Assembly (NCBI RefSeq): GCF_032854445.1
Contig: NC_088301.1
Coordinates: 24,402,226-24,466,225, forward strand
Origin: Liolophura sinensis
Taxonomy: Eukaryota; Mollusca; Polyplacophora; Chitonida; Chitonidae
Length of the DNA stretch: 64,000 nucleotides
Direction: 5' to 3'
Part shown: piece after piece, positions 60,466 to 64,000 of the stretch
Position numbering within the stretch: the stretch's first letter is position 1
How the letters are laid out: each line of letters opens with the position of its first letter
Made by a program: the position numbers and the translations under genes
The notes under the pieces: generated by a model
Seen by the model: the letters and a program-made list of their open reading frames with translations, nothing else
What the model was told of the DNA's origin: nothing
Databases searched by the model: none

Positions 60466-62779
60466 GAAAATAATTTTGATTATTGAAAATGATGTTAGGT
60501 TACTATATAGATAGATAGAACTAAACTTTGTTGTGTCATAATTCTACTAAACGTTTCCCTCAGAGTTTGTATGTAAAAATACGTTTTTTTCAAGTTATTT
60601 GCAAGCATATGTCAAAAGTTTGTTAAATCACAGAGACTTCCTGTCTAATATCGCTTTCATCTGGCAGGCAAAAGTGGCTCTATTAAACATAGCTAAATGT
60701 CATCATCTGAGTGACAAGATGGTTTTCCTGCTTCCTCTCAACTGTGTACATTGTCAGAAAAATTATCCAGGGATTGTAAACCATCCCTGGTTATTTACTA
60801 AATTTTAATGTATATTTCTAAATGTCAAAGATAGGTTGATGATGTTATTCTCTTGGTAGAAAGGGTTTAAACAGACTGCCTATTTGTATCAGGAGCTGTT
60901 TATGCTAATTATATATATATAGCAGATGTAATTTGTGTGAGCTGTTTACGCAAAATAACACAGACATTTTCTAATTAGATTCCAATTACTTTATTTATTT
61001 TTTTTTTTTTATTCGGTTCGTTTACAACTGGGATGTGTCAATATTGAAACTGATGTACAGCCGTGTATAAAATGTTGTGTATTAAATGCTGCTGTCATGC
61101 AAAATTTCCTGTTCTTTATCATCAAGCTTACATGCTGGTATCATTATGTGTGGAATTTGGGTAATCCGCAGGAGTTTCTGGCTATTTTTTGCTCCAATAA
61201 ATGACAAAGTCACGACATGCTTAAATGTAAATCTGGATTTTAAGTGGATCATGGATTAATTAATTGATAGATTGTGCTTTAAAAAAAAAAAAGGTTCTGA
61301 CTGCACGGCAATAGCCATGTAAATGGTTAAAAATTTCTGCATCATGGGGAAAAAACACAGTTTCAAATCCTGATTCTGGTAATATCTTCAGCACATTAGC
61401 ATTTGTAATTTTGGGATTACGTGTGGTTTAATTGGCACTCAGTATAAGGAGCACTGGCGGGCTTGGTGTCAGTATACTTTTGCTGTGCGTGGCTTCATCT
61501 CTTGTATCTGCAGCATAGCATTCCAGTGAGGCAGCATTATATAAACACTTGCATGTCGCGCACTTAATGATGGCCTGCCAGAAGGCGACACTTACATGAT
61601 ATTGGCAAAATAACCTTTGAAATTATAAGGAACATTGAACCCAAATGAAGGCACGTCATTGCAGTAGGCTTAAATACATGTAGGATTTCAAAAGTACGAC
61701 TATACCCATGTTAATTATATATATAGTCTTGAAAGGGACGTGCATTGCAAAAGTTCCTGTACTACAGGAAGGTTTGTTAATGGTAAAGTGTTTTGTCAAC
61801 TTAATACTATATCCTTTGCCTAAAAAAATGTTAAACACTTGCAAATTATTTGGAAAAAAAAGGTAAATATTTTTGTGTCAGAATTGCACCTTGAACTACT
61901 TTCACCAAGTAAAATGCAGGCTGAATAAATAGGACCTGAGATATGGTGGGGCCGAGTTACTTCACACTGCGTAGTAAACTGACAGACATAAACCGAGTAC
62001 ACTTAGTGCATCAACTAACACATCATTCTGGACAGTGTAAGTGTTCTGCTCTCATGAGTGCAGTGTTGAGTGCAGCAAAAAGTGTGTTATGTAACCAACA
62101 ATTCCAAACCCCCTCCCCGCTCCTCCAGCCCTGCCTCCACCTCAAACACACAATCCTGTTAGTACATGCACTAGCCCTAAACTCCATCATTATTTTACTT
62201 CTCTTGTTTTCATGGCTGCCAACACGTACATCCACTTCTTCAGCATCCCAGTTGGCAGCCATTCAACTGTTGTATGTTCGTGTAACAATTAGGTTAACCG
62301 TAACTGTGCCTCAGTAGTGGGATCTGAAACATATTATCTCATTCTGCAGTTCTCAGGCATGATAGGTTGTTTACATATTAGGCATATTTTGATTCGATAT
62401 GATAAGATGCAGGGGTTTGATTACACCATTGCTGTTCAAAGTATGAAAAGATGTCTGAATGCATATGTCCAAAGCAGTCAAGTGATCCTGCGTATTAATT
62501 TATGCATGTTTTGTTAAATGTTTTACATCTAGAAAAAGGAATATCACTGAAATGTCATAATACTCAATTGATCCCTTTTCCATACATGTCTGCAGTATCA
62601 ATTGTATGATTCATGATGTCCAATTAGTGTATCCCAAATGTAGTAGTGCTTTTTACTGTGTGAAAACATAGTCACTGATGTTTTCCTGTAAGTCTGGTTT
62701 AGATGGTGCTCAAGACATTTCTCAGTTCACAAGCATCTTAACATCTGGTAGGAGTAAAGCTGAATCATAGGGACTTTGT
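60466..62779. other. Unique AT-rich sequence, no gene recognised
   Basis: (TA)n at about 60911-60921, poly-T near 61000. Open frames up to 124 codons (61943-62317) without recognisable domains. Confidence 0.5.
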
Positions 62780-64000
62780 GAGAGGCCCTTACTGGCTCAG
62801 TTGACTAATCAGTCATTCTCTCTGCAGCCAGTCAACCCCTGCCACCAATAAAGCTCTTGTGGCAGGCCCTTACTGGCTCAGTTGACTAATCAGTCATTCT
62901 CTCTGCAGCCAGTCAACCCCTGCCACCAATAAAGCTCTTGTGGCAGGCCCTTACTGGCTCAGTTGACTAATCAGTCATTCTCTCTGCAGCCAGTCAACCC
63001 CTGCCACCAATAAAGCTCTTGTTGTGGGAGGCCCTTACTGGCTCAGTTGACTAATCAGTCATTCTCTCTGCAGCCAGTCAACCCCTGCCACCAATAAAGC
63101 TCTTGTGGCAAGCCCTTACTGGCTCAGTTGACTAATCAGTCATTCTCTCTGCAGCCAGTCAACCCCTGCCACCAGTAAAGCTCTTGTGGCAAGCCCTTAC
63201 TGGCTCTGTTGACCAAAGAGTCATTCTCTCTGCAGCCAGTCAACCCCTGCCACCAATAAAGCTCTTGTGGCAAGCCCTTACTGGCTCTGTTGACGAAAGA
63301 GTCATTCTCTCTGCAGCCAGTCAACCCCTGCCACCAATAAAGCTCTTGTTGTGGCAGGCCCTTACTTGTTCAGTTGACTAATTAGTCATTCTCTCTGCAG
63401 CCAGTCAACCCCTGCCACCAATAAAGCTCTTGTTGTGGCAGGCCCTTACTGGCTCAGTTGACTAATCAGTCATTCTCTCTGCAGCCAGTCAACCCCTGCC
63501 ACCAATAAAGCTCTTGTTGTGGCAGGACCTTACTGGCTCAGTTGACTAATCAGTCATTCTCTTTGCAGCCAGTCAACCCCTGCCACCAATAAAGCTCTTG
63601 TTGTGGCAGGACCTTACTGGCTCAGTTGACTAATCAGTCATTCTCTTTGCAGCCAGTCAACCCCTGCCACCAATAAAGCTCTTGTTGTGGCAGGACCTTA
63701 CTGGCTCAGTTGACTAATCAGTCATTCTCTTTGCAGCCAGTCAACCCCTGTCACCAATAAAGCTCTTGTTGTGGCAGGACCTTACTGGCTCAGTTGACTA
63801 ATCAGTCATTCTCTTTGCAGCCAGTCAACCCCTGCCTCCAATAAAGCTCTTGTGGCAGGCCCTTACTGGCTCAGTTGACTAATCAGTCATTCTCTTTGCA
63901 GCCAGTCAACCCCTGCCACCAATAAAGCTCTTGTGGCAGGCCCTTACTGGCTCTGTTGACGAAAGAGTCATTCTCTCTGCAGTCAGTCAACCCCTGCCAC
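62780..64000 (+). repeat. 81/84-bp satellite-like array, about 15 copies, continuing past the window
   Basis: The unit runs GGCCCTTACTGGCTCAGTTG, ACTAATCAGTCATTCTCTC, TGCAGCCAGTCAACCCCTGC, CACCAATAAAGCTCTTGTGG. Units are 81 bp, or 84 bp where a TTG is added (CTCTTGTTGTGG). Each carries a pyrimidine tract ending TGCAG, like a splice acceptor, and AATAAA followed by a GT-rich stretch, like a poly(A) site. Copies are over 90% alike by eye. Short variant groups (GTTGACGAAAGAG in place of GTTGACTAATCAG) indicate block duplication. Confidence 0.95.

Larger units (their letters stand above)
47994..64000 (+). other. Probable large intron downstream of the kinase exon (at least 16 kb)
   Basis: The kinase domain is unfinished at the donor at 47994, so splicing must continue to an exon carrying DFG and the activation loop. 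I looked for an acceptor followed by AC-TTY-GG and for a 'CGSP..APE'-like activation segment on the plus strand and found neither before the window ends. The stretch therefore reads as one intron, or as an intron whose next exon I missed. It contains unique complex sequence (48.0-57 kb), short tandem repeats, SINEs and a satellite array, listed separately. Confidence 0.55.

Noticed and set aside
63136-63381. Frames on both strands through the 81/84-bp array, with unit lengths in multiples of three
   Set aside because: Most units contain in-frame stops (the ACTAATCAGTC variant), and only a few variant units are open. No coding signal despite the suggestive periodicity.

Overview
This window is almost entirely non-coding DNA from an animal genome, most likely a mollusc and perhaps a bivalve. 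The evidence is: (1) no bacterial-style gene packing, and no open frame over about 205 codons; (2) an AT-rich background full of microsatellites, minisatellites, SINEs and MITEs; (3) one short protein-kinase exon with correct splice sites on both sides; (4) tRNA-headed SINE families whose tails (a 'TTCTTGAGTA.GGCGTAAAAC' core followed by ATTT/AAAT or CAAT repeats) match what I remember from molluscan genomes. The species is not identified, and the mollusc call rests on recall of repeat families.

The only confident coding feature is a 59-bp internal exon at 47935-47993 (+). It encodes the catalytic loop of a CAMK-group, AMPK/HUNK-like Ser/Thr kinase. Its residues (...DLKMEN...IKIV) must be completed by an upstream exon supplying 'HR' and a downstream exon starting inside the DFG aspartate codon. 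I find neither with confidence, so most of the window is probably two very large introns of one plus-strand gene: at least 16 kb downstream, and possibly up to 48 kb upstream.

Layout. 0-5.2 kb: MITE family A (inverted pair), SINE tails and a 68-bp tandem array grown from a SINE tail. 5.2-9.4 kb: unique sequence, an E-box cluster and a 20-bp C-rich minisatellite of about 62 copies. 9.4-15.3 kb: SINEs, including a second family with a perfect 12-bp target-site duplication. 15.3-24 kb: minisatellites of 24/25 bp, 28 bp and 154 bp, plus SINEs. 24-31 kb: MITE families B and C and a small CpG-dense patch. 31-43 kb: AT-rich unique sequence, several SINE copies with target-site duplications, and an inverted pair of perfect POU octamers at 40.76 kb. 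43-48 kb: unique sequence, then a G-quadruplex-prone minisatellite just upstream of the kinase exon. 48-57 kb: the most complex unique sequence, the best place to look for intronic enhancers. 57-64 kb: short tandem repeats, SINEs and an 81/84-bp array that runs off the end and repeats a splice-acceptor-like tract and an AATAAA in every unit.

I found no RNA genes other than tRNA-derived SINE heads, and no CRISPR, operon or autonomous transposon gene. I found no convincing novel multi-gene system. The most interesting signals are regulatory or structural: the octamer palindrome, the acceptor/poly(A)-like satellite, G4-prone arrays, and the kinase exon with its very long introns.
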